This document shows, piece after piece, positions 62,663 to 64,000 of a stretch of DNA of 64,000 nucleotides. Both the position numbers and the translations under genes were made by a program. The DNA lies in assembly GCA_049324235.1 (NCBI GenBank), contig JBMOLJ010000056.1, positions 9,260 through 73,259 of the forward strand, in the 5' to 3' direction. The notes beneath the pieces were generated by a model, which worked only from the letters and a program-made list of their open reading frames with translations, was not told the origin of the DNA and ran no database searches. The DNA comes from UBA1431 sp049324235 (GTDB taxonomy: Bacteria > Bacillota > Clostridia > Christensenellales > UBA1431). Each line of letters starts with the position of its first letter. Position 1 is the stretch's first letter.

Positions 62663-62825
62663 AGGCCGTCGACAAACCTTTTGGGGATTTTGTCGACGGG
62701 TTTTCTGTGTAGTTAAATGGTGCTAAGGCATTTTTCGCTACGGACTCCGCACATTGCCCCGAAGCCCTTCCCGGGCAACGCCACGCAAAACATAGTTTGC
62801 ATGGAAACGGAGGAGCAACGGAGCG
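62663..62825 (+). repeat. Dispersed structured repeat, copy B
   Basis: Begins AGGCCGTCGACAAA with hairpin arms CCGTCGACAAA/TTTGTCGACGG and ends GGAGGAGCAACGGAGCG. Intermediate words TTCTGTG, GTTAAATGG, GCTAAGGC and CCACGCAAAAC align with copy A. It directly precedes a fragment of a response regulator gene. Confidence 0.75.
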
Positions 62826-62864
62826 GGACGAAGAAACCCCAATCGCTTGGGACTGGGGATTAAC

Positions 62865-62951
62865 ATGCGGCGGAAGATAGAAAAAGACCCTGCCCAGCCG
62901 AGATATATCCTCACCGAGGTGGGCATCGGTTACCGAATGGCGGATGAATAA
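62865..62951 (+). pseudogene. C-terminal fragment of KdpE-like response regulator
   Basis: A 28-codon frame, M-RRKIEKDPAQPRYILTEVG followed by IGYRMADE and TAA, matches the last part of the winged-helix domain of KdpE/OmpR regulators (typically LRRKIE.DP..PRYI.TE.G.GYR). The rest of the gene is absent. The join lies about 40 bp after repeat copy B. No ribosome site is present, so it is a relic. Confidence 0.75.
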
Positions 62952-62992
62952 CGCTTAGCGGCATTGTAACCGCTCAGGAAATCCGCCTCAAC

Positions 62993-63841
62993 TCATCCCT
63001 GCGCCTGAAACCAGATTTTTAATTTACATCTTCCTTCCGGCGAACAAGCCCGCAAAGCAAGCCGCGTAAAAAAAGCATATTTTTCCGGAACGATTGCCGC
63101 CGTTTCGCCCAAGGCAAGTTCCCATACCGCCACTTCATTGATATGGGTAGATTGGTTGGGGCTTATCTGCACATGGACACGCGCTTCATCCGGACCCATG
63201 TTTTGTATAAAATATGTATACATTTTAAACGGCGCCGTGTTCTGCCATGTGGAATACGCCGGTTCATTCCCTATGCGGCATATTTCAAAAGTATTCTTAT
63301 TTCTTCTGTGCATGAAAGAAGAACTGCATTCATTGTCGTATTTTACGTATAATGCGGGACTACAGCAATTCGGATTATGGCTGAGCTGTACTTCAAAGCA
63401 CGTAAGATCAGGCTCTGCTTCCATGGATTTAATCATCAGGCCGTTATTGTTCATTCTCTTCTGTACCCAGGCCTGTACGATATTCGTAATATCCCAGATA
63501 TGCCAGCCATTGCGGTCGATTTCAACTGTGTTCCCCGGAATATGTGTGTCTGTCCCGGGTTGTGTTTCCCATGCAGTCCTTTTGTTCCATGCGGATTCAA
63601 CAGGATACGGCGTAAAAAAACCGTTTGCATTCTGGTTTGGAACAGCCGCGCAGGCTTTGACCAAGGCAGAGATAATATCCGAATTCTTGGGGAGCATGCC
63701 CGTATCGAATTGCAGCAGCATCCTGTACAGGCAGCCTCGGGAATCCATCCCCGCATAAAGATGATTCCGTTCGGGCCTGTTTTGCGCCCCGCTGTTGCTG
63801 ATAAATGTTTTATGAAATGGAAGCAATACCAGTTCGTTCAT
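62993..63841 (-). CDS. DNRLRE-domain protein
   Basis: This 282-residue protein has an N-terminal DNRLRE-like module (AGMDSRGCLYRMLLQFDTGM, PVESAWNKRTAWETQPGTD, GWHIWDITNIVQAWVQKRMN, NNGLMIKSMEAEPDL) resembling proteins with carbohydrate-active or surface roles, and a C-terminal part of about 90 residues (ICRIGNEPAYSTWQNTAPFK, INEVAVWELALGETAAIVP) I cannot name firmly (DUF6385-like). There is no signal peptide. AAAGAGAAG precedes ATG at 63841. In spore formers, such proteins can be exosporium or coat associated, which is inference. Beyond it, 63842-64000 shows no gene. Confidence 0.7.
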   Translation of the reverse strand: MNELVLLPFHKTFISNSGAQNRPERNHLYAGMDSRGCLYRMLLQFDTGMLPKNSDIISALVKACAAVPNQNANGFFTPYPVESAWNKRTAWETQPGTDTHIPGNTVEIDRNGWHIWDITNIVQAWVQKRMNNNGLMIKSMEAEPDLTCFEVQLSHNPNCCSPALYVKYDNECSSSFMHRRNKNTFEICRIGNEPAYSTWQNTAPFKMYTYFIQNMGPDEARVHVQISPNQSTHINEVAVWELALGETAAIVPEKYAFFTRLALRACSPEGRCKLKIWFQAQG

Positions 63842-64000
63842 TAATATACTTCTCTTTAACTAAAAACAAACTATAAAACAAATATATTGCCGGCTTAAAC
63901 GTTTATGCCATTAAGCTTATTCCTCTATTTCATGACGAAATCAAATGTTTCCCTGTTAAATAAATCCAATTAGTATATATAACCAACCCAACATACCCGA

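Overview
The window reads as a chromosomal segment of a Gram-positive, endospore-forming anaerobe of the Clostridia with a fairly GC-rich genome. The evidence is an NAD(P)-linked [FeFe]-hydrogenase gene set, alpha/beta-type spore proteins (SASPs), a CwlJ/GerQ germination locus, a YtaF homologue, a T-box leader, a yybP-ykoY leader, a CIRCE operator, strong AGGAGG ribosome sites and frequent GTG/TTG starts. No marker allows a confident genus call.

Layout. 1-2.6 kb: a type II topoisomerase pair (parC/parE-like; parC is cut by the window edge). 2.7-9.4 kb: a minus-strand operon of nine genes. It encodes HndA, HndB and HndC electron-transfer subunits, a non-canonical H-cluster protein, two DRTGG-domain proteins, two stand-alone Bergerat-fold ATPases and a PHP-domain protein. 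It ends in a terminator without the usual catalytic hydrogenase subunit. 9.5-20 kb: SPOR protein, dCMP deaminase, groES-groEL under CIRCE, lgt, a TGS-nucleoside kinase, an SDR, an anti-sigma-like ATPase, a polytopic membrane protein and a LysM-GH18 spore hydrolase. 20-28 kb: accessory genes (stress SDR, membrane protein/XRE pair, flavodoxin, flavin reductase, ThpR, HD, DUF2971, WYL regulator, peroxiredoxin) and tRNA-Glu. 28-36 kb: an ammonium transporter behind a promoter-plus-terminator leader, then a MacAB-like efflux system with its own two-component system. 36-44 kb: SanA-like protein, CaCA antiporter, YtaF, VOC protein, YhfZ-like regulator, SDR, DUF975 protein and a chemoreceptor remnant. 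43.6-52 kb: surface and spore genes: a lipoprotein, an FN3/CHAP protein, a diguanylate cyclase, gerQ-gerQ-cwlJ, two SASPs, a GDT1-type manganese exporter with a riboswitch, and a decayed polysaccharide deacetylase. 52.5-53.9 kb: an ISL3-type insertion sequence. 53.9-64 kb: tRNA-Val, DUF4364 and beta-propeller proteins, folC, valS behind a T-box whose specifier reads GUC, pgsA, an NlpC/P60-type hydrolase, an Arg-tailed coat-like protein and a DNRLRE protein.

The most notable items are the hydrogenase operon lacking HndD but carrying a sensor-like H-cluster protein and a possible signalling module; a dispersed roughly 150-bp structured repeat (two fuller copies and one partial), one copy abutting the severed C-terminus of a KdpE-like regulator; the duplicated gerQ beside cwlJ; and the short attenuator-like leader of amt. 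All calls come from reading the sequence. No database search was run.
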